Source: CALNZV01 sp942491115
Lineage (GTDB): Bacteria > Desulfobacterota > Desulfobacteria > Desulfobacterales > UBA5852
Length of the DNA stretch: 64,000 bases
Reading direction: 5' to 3'
NCBI GenBank assembly: GCA_942491115.1
Contig: CALNZV010000019.1
Span: 1 to 64,000, forward strand
Shown here: piece by piece, positions 28,223-37,188 of the stretch
Numbering within the stretch: the first letter of the stretch is position 1
How the letters are laid out: every line of letters begins with the position of its first letter
Made by a program: the position numbers and the translations under genes
Notes under the pieces: generated by a model
Databases searched by the model: none
What the model was told of the DNA's origin: nothing
What the model saw: the letters and a program-made list of their open reading frames with translations, nothing else

Positions 28223-28443
28223 TCGAACTATCCTTTCATTTGGTTTTTTCATCCGCTTCCATCTTCCCCGACACCGACTTCATTACGAAGCACCGGGCGC
28301 CGAGTCCGGAAACGTGAATGGTAGTAAAACTCCTTGCTACAAAACCAGATAGTACTATCAGGATCGAAAAAGATCTGCAAGAATTAATGTGTCCGTGAGG
28401 GACCCCTCAGCCCGTCTTGCGCCGCCTCCCCCGATAGGCCGAA

Positions 28444-29328
28444 TCAATCCATGACACGAGCGGTGACCAATCGGTCTCGTCCGCTGTAATCTTTCCCAAA
28501 AACCGGATTACCATAGGTATTCGAATGGCGACCGAATAGGGTTTCAACCCTCGCTTTCTGGTCGTAGCCGATTTCCATGACCAGATACCCGCCAACCTTC
28601 AAATAACGATGCGCCTGGCCGATAATCCTCCTCAGACTCTCGAGGCCTCCAAGCATCCCATCAAGGGCTAGCCGAGGTTCATAGTCACGGACTTCGATCT
28701 GCAGATGGGGAAAATCGCCGCTATCGACATATGGGGGGTTTGAGATAATCAGGTCAAATGGCCGCTGTCGACAGTCAAGCGCACTCAGCCAATTCGATGC
28801 CACCGCCTGAACATTTTCCGTCATCCCGTGCCGTCGAATGTTTTCTCGGGCAATGGCCAGGGCTTCCAAGGAGACATCCGATGCCACGATCCAGTCCAGG
28901 GGGCGCTCCTTGGCAATGGCAAGGGAAATCGCGCCGGAGCCGCAGCCCAAGTCCAACAGTCTTAGCGGGTGAAGCGACGCCACAGAATCCATCAGCCCTA
29001 AAGCGGCTTCCACAACGCATTCGGTTTCCACACGAGGAATCAGCACACCCGGCCCAACAAGCAACTCAAGGGACCAAAATTCCTTAACGCCGGTAATGTA
29101 GGCAACCGGTTCTCCTCCTGCCCTGCGCTTGACCACTGCCTTGAACCGCGCCAATTCATCGGCATTCATCGGCTGGTCATATCTCAGATAGAGGTCAATT
29201 CGTTCAAGACCAAGAACATCGGCAAGAAGAATTTCCGCCGTGATACGGGGGCTGTCGATGTCCTTTTTTTTGAGATAATCGGCAGTCCAGATCAGAAGGG
29301 ATGATATGGTCCACTCATGAGTCGGCAT
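28444..29328 (-). CDS. prmC: Release factor glutamine methyltransferase PrmC
   Basis: Methylates the glutamine of the GGQ motif in release factors. The 294-residue protein has an N-terminal helical domain, the SAM site LLDLGCGSGAISLAIA (about residues 124-139) and the catalytic NPPY at 197-200. It overlaps the end of prfA, its substrate gene, by 14 bases, a common arrangement. Confidence 0.95.
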   Translation of the reverse strand: MPTHEWTISSLLIWTADYLKKKDIDSPRITAEILLADVLGLERIDLYLRYDQPMNADELARFKAVVKRRAGGEPVAYITGVKEFWSLELLVGPGVLIPRVETECVVEAALGLMDSVASLHPLRLLDLGCGSGAISLAIAKERPLDWIVASDVSLEALAIARENIRRHGMTENVQAVASNWLSALDCRQRPFDLIISNPPYVDSGDFPHLQIEVRDYEPRLALDGMLGGLESLRRIIGQAHRYLKVGGYLVMEIGYDQKARVETLFGRHSNTYGNPVFGKDYSGRDRLVTARVMD

Positions 29329-30382
29329 GCTGAAGGGCTTCGGCCTGACTTTGGGTGGTCAAGGCATCGATGAGGACGTCGACCTCTCCTTCTAAAACGT
29401 CTTCCAACTTGTAGAGAGTCAGTCCGATTCGATGGTCGGTCACACGACCCTGGGGGAAATTGTATGTCCGAATTCGGCCGCTTCTGTCACCATCTCCGAT
29501 TTGGCTTTTCCGCTCTTCGGAGCGTTTTTCGCTCTGCGCCCTCGTCGCCTGGTCAAACAATCGGGCTCGCAGAACCTTGAGAGCCTTGGCCTTGTTTTTG
29601 TGCTGGGACTTTTCGTCTTGGCAGGTCACCACGAGACCGGTCGGCAAATGGGTGATACGTACCGCCGAATCTGTGGTATTGACGCTTTGGCCGCCAGGTC
29701 CAGAGGAGCGGTAAACATCCACTTTGATATCGCCGGGGTCAATATCCACTTCCACGTCTTCAGCCTCGGGTAAAACCGCAACCGTGACAGCAGAGGTATG
29801 AATGCGCCCTTGGGTTTCCGTAACAGGCACCCGTTGCACTCTGTGGGTGCCACTTTCGAATTTCAGTCGGCTGTAAGCTCCATGTCCTTGAATCAGGGCA
29901 ATGATCTCCTTGAGACCGCTTCCGGCCGTCGGGTGGTGGCTCATGATCTCGACTTTCCACGATCGATTTTCCGAATACCGGCTGTACATGCGAAATAAAT
30001 CACCGGCAAACAAAGCAGCCTCATCGCCACCGGTTCCCGACCGTATCTCTAATATCACATTCTTCGAGTCGTTCGGATTTTTTGGAAGGAGAAGCAGAGT
30101 GAGTTTTTCCTCCAGGCTCTCCATCGCAGGATGAAGGCTCGCCAACTCGGTTTTGGCAAGAGATTTTATCTCTGGATCCGAATCTTTCAACAGCTCGGTG
30201 CTCTCTTCAACTTCTTCCGAAAGCCGACGATATTCCCGATAAACCGAGACAACCTTGCTGAGTTCAGCATGCTCACGGCTGAGTTGCTCGAAAACCTGTC
30301 TGTTGTTGACGGTTTCGGGATCACTCAGTTGCTGCTCCACTTCGACAAAGCGCTCCTCGACCCCCTTGAGTTTATCAAACAT
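29315..30382 (-). CDS. prfA: Peptide chain release factor 1
   Basis: Recognises UAA and UAG stops and triggers peptide release. The 355-residue protein has the GGQ loop at residues 230-232 (SSGPGGQSVNTTDSAVR) and a PVT tripeptide near residue 186, consistent with the PxT anticodon-like motif of RF1. Overlap with prmC indicates co-translation. Confidence 0.95.
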   Translation of the reverse strand: MFDKLKGVEERFVEVEQQLSDPETVNNRQVFEQLSREHAELSKVVSVYREYRRLSEEVEESTELLKDSDPEIKSLAKTELASLHPAMESLEEKLTLLLLPKNPNDSKNVILEIRSGTGGDEAALFAGDLFRMYSRYSENRSWKVEIMSHHPTAGSGLKEIIALIQGHGAYSRLKFESGTHRVQRVPVTETQGRIHTSAVTVAVLPEAEDVEVDIDPGDIKVDVYRSSGPGGQSVNTTDSAVRITHLPTGLVVTCQDEKSQHKNKAKALKVLRARLFDQATRAQSEKRSEERKSQIGDGDRSGRIRTYNFPQGRVTDHRIGLTLYKLEDVLEGEVDVLIDALTTQSQAEALQHADS

Positions 30383-30399
30383 AATGGCGGGGCTCCATG

Positions 30400-30534
30400 T
30401 TAATGGTCATCGGCGAATGGTATTTTCTGGCGACGATGTTTCCAGCACCGCCTGGTCTTGATATCAACGTCGGCGGCCAGCCCATAACGACAAAAAGGAC
30501 ACTGTAGAATGACCACTTCAACCGTCCGTGTCAC
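30400..30534 (-). CDS. Possible very small Cys-containing protein
   Basis: Between rpmE and prfA an open frame can begin at GTG (30534) and encodes about 44 residues. It has a possible partial zinc site (CPFCRYG, then RRCWKH) and a basic C-terminus. No good ribosome site is visible and the start is uncertain. It may be real because of its cysteine pattern and its place within a same-strand gene run, or it may be chance. Confidence 0.25.
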   Translation of the reverse strand: MTRTVEVVILQCPFCRYGLAADVDIKTRRCWKHRRQKIPFADDH

Positions 30535-30605
30535 CGAATGGCTGAGGGCGTTCTCGAGTGCCCTTCGTTTTGTCCAAAAACGGACAAACCGACATGGATA
30601 TCGGT

Positions 30606-30818
30606 TTATTGGGCCTTTTGAAATTTCTCGTATTTTTTCCTGAAACGTTCGATCCGTCCAGCCGTATCGATAAGCTTTTGTTTGCCGGTGAAAAACGGGT
30701 GGCATTGGGAGCAAATTTCGACAGTAATGTCCTGTTTGGTGGATCCGGCCTCAAAGGAAGCGCCACAGTGGCAGGTAACGGTGGACGGTTTGTAGTCCGG
30801 GTGTATTCCCTTTTTCAT
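30606..30818 (-). CDS. rpmE: Ribosomal protein bL31
   Basis: A 70-residue large-subunit protein starting MKKGIHPDYKPSTVTCHCG, with AAAGG upstream. The zinc-binding cysteines are present (CHC, then CSQC), so this is the zinc-containing form. It follows rho by 17 bases. Confidence 0.96.
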   Translation of the reverse strand: MKKGIHPDYKPSTVTCHCGASFEAGSTKQDITVEICSQCHPFFTGKQKLIDTAGRIERFRKKYEKFQKAQ

Positions 30819-30835
30819 CTGATCAGACCTTTCTA

Positions 30836-32083
30836 TCACGCATTCATTGACCTGAGAAATTCATTATTATCCTCCGTTCCCTGCATTTTTTCAAGTAAAA
30901 ATTCAAGGCTGTCAACAGGGTTGAGAGAGGAGAGCAGTTTTCTGAGTATCCAGACCCGATTGATGGTTTCATTGTCGAGCAGAAGCTCTTCTTTTCGGGT
31001 ACCGGACTTTTTGATATCGATGGCCGGGAACACACGCTTGTCGGAGAGACGACGATCAAGTGCCAGTTCCATGTTACCTGTTCCCTTGAACTCTTCAAAT
31101 ATGACCTCATCCATTCGACTGCCGGTATCGATCAGCGCGGTAGCGATAATGGTGAGACTTCCGCCTTCTTCAATGTTCCGGGCCGCTCCGAAAAAACGCT
31201 TTGGCCGTTGAAGGGCGTTGGAATCAACGCCGCCTGACAATATTTTCCCACTCGGTGGTACCACGGAGTTATAGGCTCTTGCCAACCGGGTAATGCTGTC
31301 CAGAAGAATCACAACATCTTTTTTGTGTTCGACCAGACGCTTGGCTTTCTCGCTGACCATCTCAGCCACTTGAACGTGCCGCTCCGCAGGCTCGTCGAAA
31401 GTGGAACTGATCACTTCGGCATCCACCGATCGCTCCATGTCCGTCACTTCCTCGGGTCTTTCATCGATGAGAAGAACGATCGGAACGACATCTCTGTGAC
31501 TGGCGATGATGCTGTTGGCAATATTCTGCAGCAGCATGGTCTTCCCGGTTCGGGGCGGTGACACGATCAGTCCCCGCTGACCGAAGCCGATCGGGGTCAT
31601 CAAGTCCATTATGCGGGTGGAGTAGTTTTCGGGTGAATTTTCAAGATTGATCTTTCGATTTGGATAGAGGGGGGTAAGGTTGTCGAATAGAATCTTCTCA
31701 CGGGCAATTTCGGGATCCTCGTAGTTGACGGATTCAACCTTGAGGAGAGCGAAATACCGTTCGGATTCTTTGGGCTGACGGATTTGGCCTGAGACGGTAT
31801 CGCCCGTCCTCAGGTTGAACCGACGGATCTGCGACGGTGAGACATAGATGTCATCCGGACCCGGCAGGTAATTGTAACTGGGAGACCGAAGGAAACCGAA
31901 TCCATCCGGCAGGATTTCCAGAGTTCCTACGCCGTAGATGGAACCGTTTTTTTCAATCTGAGCTTGGAGGAGCGCAAAAATGAGCTCCTGCTTCCGCATA
32001 CCGGCCGCGCCTTCGATCTTGAACTTCCTCGCCAATTGAGTCAGCTCATTGATCTTCATCTCTTTGAGTTCACTGATGTTCAT
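30836..32083 (-). CDS. rho: Transcription termination factor Rho
   Basis: The hexameric RNA helicase that ends transcription. The 415-residue protein has the N-terminal Rho-N helical domain (about 1-47), an RNA-binding cold-shock-like domain (GTLEILPDGFGFLRSP, about 53-120), the Walker A loop PPRTGKT at 176-182 and the Walker B segment VVILLDSITRLARAYN. The length matches the core family, without large insertions. It is the first gene of rho-rpmE-prfA-prmC. Confidence 0.97.
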   Translation of the reverse strand: MNISELKEMKINELTQLARKFKIEGAAGMRKQELIFALLQAQIEKNGSIYGVGTLEILPDGFGFLRSPSYNYLPGPDDIYVSPSQIRRFNLRTGDTVSGQIRQPKESERYFALLKVESVNYEDPEIAREKILFDNLTPLYPNRKINLENSPENYSTRIMDLMTPIGFGQRGLIVSPPRTGKTMLLQNIANSIIASHRDVVPIVLLIDERPEEVTDMERSVDAEVISSTFDEPAERHVQVAEMVSEKAKRLVEHKKDVVILLDSITRLARAYNSVVPPSGKILSGGVDSNALQRPKRFFGAARNIEEGGSLTIIATALIDTGSRMDEVIFEEFKGTGNMELALDRRLSDKRVFPAIDIKKSGTRKEELLLDNETINRVWILRKLLSSLNPVDSLEFLLEKMQGTEDNNEFLRSMNA

Positions 32084-32628
32084 TCAATTCTTACCCCATT
32101 TTAGTATGATTGCCCTCAAAATGCATCCAACCAAGATCCGACGATGCAGAATCAATCCACCCTACGATCGACCAGAATATTTAGATGAGAAATCATTTGT
32201 TATTTAATAGAGATATGCGCCTCAAGGTGCGACATCACCCTCATAAGGGGGTATCGCAGCAAGGCCGATGGTATTGGTAAACAGGAAACCGAACAGGGTG
32301 CGTAGATTCCTCGTTGATTGTCTTGGAAGATGGATTCTAAGGCAAAGACCCGATTTGATCGGTCTTTTGTACAGAAGGAGGGTACTGTTCCTCTGAGTAA
32401 AAACGATGCTAAAACATGCCGCAGAATCTGTCAACCCTTTTAAATGTCTACCGGCCATCTGTTTCGCCCTTAATCGCACCCAAAAACGGCAGACCTGCCG
32501 GACTATTTTTTTATTGATTTGCCGTGCCGTGGGTGGAACCCTTGCCATAGATAGAATCCGTAATCGACGCTTTTTTGTCGATTGCAAAGGGGTTTGCTTT
32601 CTGACAGAATACACATGGAAATAGTCCG
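32084..32628. other. Intergenic region between divergent rho and CCA transferase genes
   Basis: 545 bases that must carry the promoters for rho (minus) and the nucleotidyltransferase (plus). I see no convincing gene, RNA or strong hairpin. An open frame on the minus strand (32222-32662) has a composition unlike a real protein and runs into the transferase gene. Confidence 0.5.
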
Positions 32629-34056
32629 ATGCGCCCATTTGAACGCCACATCTCTGAGACATTGGGCGGTGGCGCCCCCGGCAGCCATATCGTCGGCGGC
32701 GCCATTCGCGACCTCTTCCTGGACCTTGTCCCGGAAGATTTCGATATCGTGGTGCCTGCCAATCCCAAAAATTACGCCGCCCTCATTGCCGACCGCCTCA
32801 ACGGGAGGCACATATCCTTGGGAAAGCCCGGATTCGAGTTGGAACGGGTAGTGGTCGGTGACTGCCACTATGACATCTGCGGCATCAACGGCCCAACCAT
32901 TTTCGAAGACATGCATCGCCGGGACTTTACCATCAACGCCATGGCATGGGACCTGGATCGCGGGGAATTGATCGACCCATGCAACGGAATGGAGGATTTG
33001 AAAAACCGGAAGATTCGGATGGTTTCCCGAGAAGGGTTAGCCCAAGACCCCGTTCGACTGCTGAGAGCGTTTCGGCTCTCCGCTGCTCTCGACTTTACTG
33101 TGGAATCGGAAACCCTGTCGACAATCGCATCCCTGTCATCCAAATTGGCAACGGCTCCAGGCGAACGAATCCGAGCGGAGTTAATGAAATTTCTGGTGTC
33201 CAAGGATTCAGCTTCCCATATGGATGATATGGTTTCAACGGGTTTGCTGGAGGCACTCTTTCCGGAATTGAAAGCCACAAGGGGTTGCTATCCAAGCGCC
33301 CCTCAATCAACCGACGTCTTCACCCATTCCCTATCCGCTTATCGGCATCTCGAGAAAATTCTGAAGTCTTCCGCAGCGTTTTTCCCAAACCATCACGCCA
33401 TCGTCGAGAACCGAATCTGCCCACTGGATCAGGTGATTTTGAAGCTGGCCGCTCTGCTGCACGGCATTGGGAACCCCATCATTCAAACCGCTGCCGATAA
33501 CAGCGGACCAAACGCCATCGGCAGCGAAGCCGCAGGCGCAGCGTTGGTGAATTCGATTGGCACGCGGCTTCGGTGGTCGAGACTAGAAACGGAACAGGTG
33601 TCCCTCATCGTATCGCAGCACTTGAGGCCACTTGGGCTGTTCGATAACCAATGGGATGGCGTCGTCTCTTCCGACGCCATCTTTCGTTTCTTTTGGGAAG
33701 CGAATTCAATGGCACCCAACGTCCTCGTCCATTCGGCGGCCGACGCCGCAGCCAAGCAATCCGATGCCGGCATTTCCGCCCACCGGTTCTTCGTGTTTAT
33801 CGATACCCTGCTCGATCAGTTCGAAACCCGTTTTGTCGGCATTCACAAGGAGGGGCACCCGCTTCTGAGCGGGCGCGATATCATGAACCGATTCGGCCTC
33901 CCCCCCTCGCCTTTGATCGGTCGAATTCTATTCCGGGTTGAGGAAGCACGGTTTTCCGGAAATCTCAGGGAGCGGGATGAGGCAATTTCAGCGGTCGAAC
34001 AGTGGTTGAAGAGCGGTTTCGGAAGCAATCCCCTGCCGCCAAAGGGCCCTGCTTAA
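32629..34056 (+). CDS. CCA tRNA nucleotidyltransferase/poly(A) polymerase family protein
   Basis: A 475-residue class II nucleotidyltransferase. The head holds GGAIRD (about residues 23-28), the catalytic pair DFD (37-39) and RRDFTINAMAWD near 97. These mark enzymes that add CCA to tRNA or poly(A) to RNA. An HD-like domain follows, but its motif is LLHGIGNP at about 276-283 (His278, Gly279), where HD proteins carry HD, so metal-dependent phosphatase activity is probably lost. Whether it adds CC, A, CCA or poly(A) cannot be read from sequence; both tRNA genes here already encode CCA. Confidence 0.88.
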   Translation: MRPFERHISETLGGGAPGSHIVGGAIRDLFLDLVPEDFDIVVPANPKNYAALIADRLNGRHISLGKPGFELERVVVGDCHYDICGINGPTIFEDMHRRDFTINAMAWDLDRGELIDPCNGMEDLKNRKIRMVSREGLAQDPVRLLRAFRLSAALDFTVESETLSTIASLSSKLATAPGERIRAELMKFLVSKDSASHMDDMVSTGLLEALFPELKATRGCYPSAPQSTDVFTHSLSAYRHLEKILKSSAAFFPNHHAIVENRICPLDQVILKLAALLHGIGNPIIQTAADNSGPNAIGSEAAGAALVNSIGTRLRWSRLETEQVSLIVSQHLRPLGLFDNQWDGVVSSDAIFRFFWEANSMAPNVLVHSAADAAAKQSDAGISAHRFFVFIDTLLDQFETRFVGIHKEGHPLLSGRDIMNRFGLPPSPLIGRILFRVEEARFSGNLRERDEAISAVEQWLKSGFGSNPLPPKGPA

Positions 34057-34130
34057 AGACTTCGACTTCAAATCCGTTTTATTCTTTAGTCAGTGGGGCA
34101 AGATCTGGCCAACATTAGGTCTAAGCTCAC

Positions 34131-34163
34131 AAAAAAGCCCCGTCACTGAAGTGACAGGGCTTT
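34131..34163 (-). terminator. Rho-independent terminator after adk
   Basis: The stem AAAGCCCCGTCAC / GTGACAGGGCTTT (13-base arms, one mismatch, TGAA loop on plus) is followed on the minus strand by TTTTTT. It lies 27 bases past the adk stop and between convergent genes, so it may also stop the upstream plus-strand transferase. Confidence 0.85.
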
Positions 34164-34189
34164 CATCGTCCACGTCCACGGCGTATCAG

Positions 34190-34855
34190 CTAGGGCTTTA
34201 AACTGTCCAATGCTGAAAAAATGCTATCGGTGATCTGATCCACTTTCCCGACGCCGGGAATATGGAGGTATTTGGGCGCAGCAGCTTCACCCGATGATTC
34301 CCACTTCTTATAGTAGTCGACCAGGGGTTCGGTCTGCTGGTGATAGACATCGAGGCGCTTTTTAACCGTTTCCTCCTTGTCATCGTCCCGCTGAATAAGA
34401 GGCTCTCCGGTGACGTCGTCTTTGCCCTCCTCCTTGGGGGGATTGAAGGTCAGATGGTAGGTTCTGCCACTGGCCAGATGGACCCGACGGCCGCTCATCC
34501 GCTTGATGATCTCTCCATCCGGCACATCGATGTCAACAACCGCTTCGATGGGAACGCCTGCCTCTTTCATGGCATCTGCTTGCGGAATTGTTCTCGGAAA
34601 ACCGTCAAACAGAAAACCGTTGGCGCAGTCGGCCTCTTTGATGCGCTCTTTGACCAAACCAATGATGACACCATCCGGGACCAAACCGCCGGAATCCATG
34701 TACTCCTTGGCCTTTTTGCCGAGGTCCGTGCCCGCCTTCACCGCGGCCCTAAGCATATCCCCTGTTGAAATCTGTGGGATATTGTATTTATCTTTAATCA
34801 GATTTGCCTGTGTACCCTTGCCGGCTCCTGGGCCTCCCAAAAGAATCAACCGCAT
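34190..34855 (-). CDS. adk: Adenylate kinase
   Basis: Interconverts AMP and ATP with 2 ADP. The 221-residue protein has the P-loop GGPGAGKGT (8-16), the AMP site STGDMLRAAV (about 30-39) and FDGFPRTIPQA. The LID domain is present but lacks zinc cysteines (RRVHLASGRTYHL). The ATG is preceded by AGGAGG. Confidence 0.95.
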   Translation of the reverse strand: MRLILLGGPGAGKGTQANLIKDKYNIPQISTGDMLRAAVKAGTDLGKKAKEYMDSGGLVPDGVIIGLVKERIKEADCANGFLFDGFPRTIPQADAMKEAGVPIEAVVDIDVPDGEIIKRMSGRRVHLASGRTYHLTFNPPKEEGKDDVTGEPLIQRDDDKEETVKKRLDVYHQQTEPLVDYYKKWESSGEAAAPKYLHIPGVGKVDQITDSIFSALDSLKP

Positions 34856-35058
34856 ATGCTCTCCTCCTTGTGTTGGGGTTCAGACGGCGCTGGAATGTCA
34901 GGGGTTATGGCTCAAACGGCCAATGGTGTCAACCTTGTTGAGCCTTTGGCCGCGTCCCAATGGGATGTCGGCGGTCAAGACCACCGGTTACAAAATAATT
35001 TCAAGTTATCCGATGATTTCAGGTTGCCAAACCAACGAGACTAGATTATAAGGAACAA

Positions 35059-35086
35059 TTGCTTTTTAGGACACAAATCATATTAA
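35059..35086 (+). promoter_or_regulatory. Candidate sigma-70 promoter for rpsU
   Basis: TTGCTT (35059-35064) and TATTAA (35081-35086) stand 16 bases apart, 57 bases upstream of the rpsU start. The spacing and AT-rich context fit a sigma-70 promoter. Confidence 0.45.
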
Positions 35087-35122
35087 CCATCTAATATTAC
35101 TTAATAATAAAATGTTAGATGG
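35087..35122 (+). repeat. Inverted repeat in the rpsU leader
   Basis: CCATCTAATATT (35087-35098) and AATGTTAGATGG (35111-35122) pair over 12 positions with one mismatch around a 12-base loop. It lies 20 bases before the rpsU GTG, just after the candidate -10 element. It may be an operator or an RNA hairpin that tunes translation. Confidence 0.5.
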
Positions 35123-35142
35123 CAGAAATGGGGTGAGATCAG

Positions 35143-35346
35143 GTGAAAGAGATCACGGTCAAGGTCTATGACAATGACATTGAAAAAGCCATGCGTATCC
35201 TTAAGAAGAAGATCCAGAATGACGGCCTTTTCAAGAGGTTGAAACTCAAGAAGAGCTACGAGAAACCCAGCGAGTTTAAGCGCCGGAAGCAGCGTGAAGC
35301 CCTGCGGCGGGAGCGAATTGCAGCGGCAAGACGCGCTCGGCGATAA
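35143..35346 (+). CDS. rpsU: Ribosomal protein bS21
   Basis: A 67-residue basic small-subunit protein; the start MKEITVKVYDNDIEKAMRIL uses GTG at 35143 with GGGGTGAG upstream. The C-terminus is Arg-rich (RRERIAAARRARR). S21 assists early steps of translation initiation. The gene is monocistronic, with a strong terminator downstream. Confidence 0.95.
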   Translation: MKEITVKVYDNDIEKAMRILKKKIQNDGLFKRLKLKKSYEKPSEFKRRKQREALRRERIAAARRARR

Positions 35347-35374
35347 TCTCACCCTGCAGTGCGTGCACTTCGTG

Positions 35375-35408
35375 ACCCGGCAGCGTCAAAACTGCCGGGT
35401 TTTCTTTT
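35375..35408 (+). terminator. Rho-independent terminator after rpsU
   Basis: A perfect 9-base stem ACCCGGCAG / CTGCCGGGT with loop CGTCAAAA is followed by TTTCTTTT. It starts 28 bases after the rpsU stop and ends just before folC. Confidence 0.88.
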
Positions 35409-35422
35409 AGATCACGGATTCA

Positions 35423-36703
35423 ATGAACACCTACGACGACTGCTTGAGCAAGATGTACAGTCTGAGGCGGTTCGGCATCAAGTTGGGCCTTGATGTCATC
35501 GGCACCATTCTGGACAATCTCGGAAACCCCCAACACGGTTTCAATGCGATCCACATTGCCGGCACAAACGGCAAGGGATCCGTCGCCGCCACCCTTGCCT
35601 CGATTCTCCAAGAGTCTGGGTTCTCAGTCGGGCTTTACACCTCGCCCCACCTAGTCCGTTTCAACGAGCGTATTTCCGTTGACGGCGCGCCCATTGCCGA
35701 CGAGGATGTGGTCAATGCCTACAAGGCGGTAGAGTCCGCCAACCGAGCCGACAGAGATCCGACCTTTTTCGAATTCACCACCGCCATGGCGCTTTGTCAC
35801 TTCGGCAACCGGAAGATCGAATGGGGGATCATCGAAACCGGCATGGGTGGTCGGCTCGATGCCACGAACATGCTCAAGCCCAAGGTTACGGTCATCACCA
35901 ATATTTCACTCGAGCACCGCTCATACCTGGGGGATACGCTTAGTGCCATCGCCTATGAAAAGGCCGGAATCATCAAACCCGGAATTCCCGTGGTCACCGG
36001 TGCCACTCAGCCGTCGGCCTTGGCGGTCATCCGACGGACTGCGGCTGGCAAAAAAGCCCCGCTCTTCCGCCGGGGAGAGGCATTCCGGGTGAGGCGCACC
36101 CCCGGCGACACCTTTACCTATTTCGGAACCGGACACCGGTGGAGGGGCCTGAAAACACAGTTACCGGGCAACCATCAAGTGGACAACGCCGCCCTTACCC
36201 TTGCCGTTTGCGAGCAATTGATCGAATCCGGCGTTCCCATCACCCCCGATCAAATCATCAGTGGTCTCGCCAACACACGATGGCCCGGCCGATTGGACGT
36301 CGTATCCACCTCTCCTTTAGTGATACTCGACGGTGCCCACAATCTCATGGCCGCCCGAAACCTGAGCAGGTATCTTTCCAGCCATATCCCGCCCGAAAAA
36401 CTGATCATGGTTTTGGGGGTTCTTGACGACAAGCCTATCGACGCGATGTTGTCCGCCTTGTTACCGACCTGCCAGCGGGTCATCATCACACAGGCAAAAA
36501 TCGATCGGGCAATTCCCGCGGAATTGTTGTCTGAAAAAGCCCGTCGTTGGGCAGCCAATGTTCAAGTGGTTCCCAGCGTATCGGAGGCCGTGGCCCTCGC
36601 CATCGGAGAAGCAACCGGGGATGAGGCGGTTTGCGTGGCCGGGTCCCTGTATGTAGTGGGAGAGGCCATGACGGCATTGGACGCTTTGAACATCAAGGGA
36701 TAA
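35423..36703 (+). CDS. folC: Folylpolyglutamate/dihydrofolate synthase
   Basis: Adds glutamate to folates, and possibly forms dihydrofolate from dihydropteroate. The 426-residue protein has the P-loop GTNGKGS (47-53), YTSPHLVRFNERISVDG, GGRLDATN and the C-terminal domain with ILDGAHN. It belongs to the MurD-like ligase fold. A terminator separates it from rpsU. Confidence 0.94.
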   Translation: MNTYDDCLSKMYSLRRFGIKLGLDVIGTILDNLGNPQHGFNAIHIAGTNGKGSVAATLASILQESGFSVGLYTSPHLVRFNERISVDGAPIADEDVVNAYKAVESANRADRDPTFFEFTTAMALCHFGNRKIEWGIIETGMGGRLDATNMLKPKVTVITNISLEHRSYLGDTLSAIAYEKAGIIKPGIPVVTGATQPSALAVIRRTAAGKKAPLFRRGEAFRVRRTPGDTFTYFGTGHRWRGLKTQLPGNHQVDNAALTLAVCEQLIESGVPITPDQIISGLANTRWPGRLDVVSTSPLVILDGAHNLMAARNLSRYLSSHIPPEKLIMVLGVLDDKPIDAMLSALLPTCQRVIITQAKIDRAIPAELLSEKARRWAANVQVVPSVSEAVALAIGEATGDEAVCVAGSLYVVGEAMTALDALNIKG

Positions 36704-36725
36704 CGGCGGTTAAAGCACTTCCACC

Positions 36726-36754
36726 TTGACAGAAGCGGTCAAATCCCCTAAATC
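36726..36754 (+). promoter_or_regulatory. Sigma-70 promoter for tRNA-Arg
   Basis: TTGACA (36726-36731), a 17-base spacer and TAAATC (36749-36754). Start of transcription would be about 8 bases ahead of the tRNA. Confidence 0.65.
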
Positions 36755-36768
36755 AACCCCATCTTTAC

Positions 36769-36844
36769 GCGCCCGTAGCCCAGTGGATAGGGCGTCAGCC
36801 TCCGGAGCTGAAGATCGCAGGTTCGAATCCTGCCGGGCGTACCA
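36769..36844 (+). tRNA. tRNA-Arg (anticodon CCG)
   Basis: A full cloverleaf: acceptor GCGCCCG with CGGGCGT (first pair G-U), D arm around AGTGGATAGG, anticodon stem TCAGC/GCTGA with loop CTCCGGA (anticodon CCG), T arm GCAGG-TTCGAAT-CCTGC, and an encoded CCA end. It decodes CGG. Confidence 0.96.
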
Positions 36845-37188
36845 TCCCCAAGTATAGGTTTCAGCAGTGGTCATATTGGCGTTTATGCCTGTTACCTAAA
36901 CCCGTTCATATCACCTCCAAGCGCCATATCCGTCGTCGCCGCTTCCGACAGGGGGAGGCTCACAAGTCACTTTCACAAATAGCCTCCCCGAGATCCCGTT
37001 ACGTTGGCTGGTTTCCTTCGGCACCTGAACAATTGTTTCAGGCCGTTATTGCATGCGGGATAATGTGCATTAAGATCGGATACACTGCTTAGAAAACCCT
37101 TACGAGCTCCATTGCCGGCAAGGGAATAGGCGTTAAGACCCCCTTATTCAAACCAGGTGATCGACCCGCAATCAAAGGAGACCTTCCG
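36845..37188 (+). other. Gene-free region with an inverted repeat
   Basis: 344 bases between tRNA-Arg and the DJ-1 gene. It contains GGGGAGGCT (36952-36960) and AGCCTCCCC (36981-36989), a perfect 9-base inverted repeat with a 20-base loop and no T tract. No gene is apparent. Sequence after the tRNA shows no obvious duplicated tRNA 3' end that would mark an integration site. Confidence 0.5.

Noticed and set aside
28223..28443. rpsB leader regulatory RNA or promoter
   Set aside because: A TTGCAG box and a weak TAGTAC are visible, but no known S2 leader structure could be recognised.
32222..32662. A minus-strand 146-codon frame ahead of the CCA transferase
   Set aside because: It runs into the transferase gene, has no motif, and its residues look random.
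36845..37188. A tRNA-Arg-linked integration site
   Set aside because: No duplicated tRNA 3' end or integrase gene is present.
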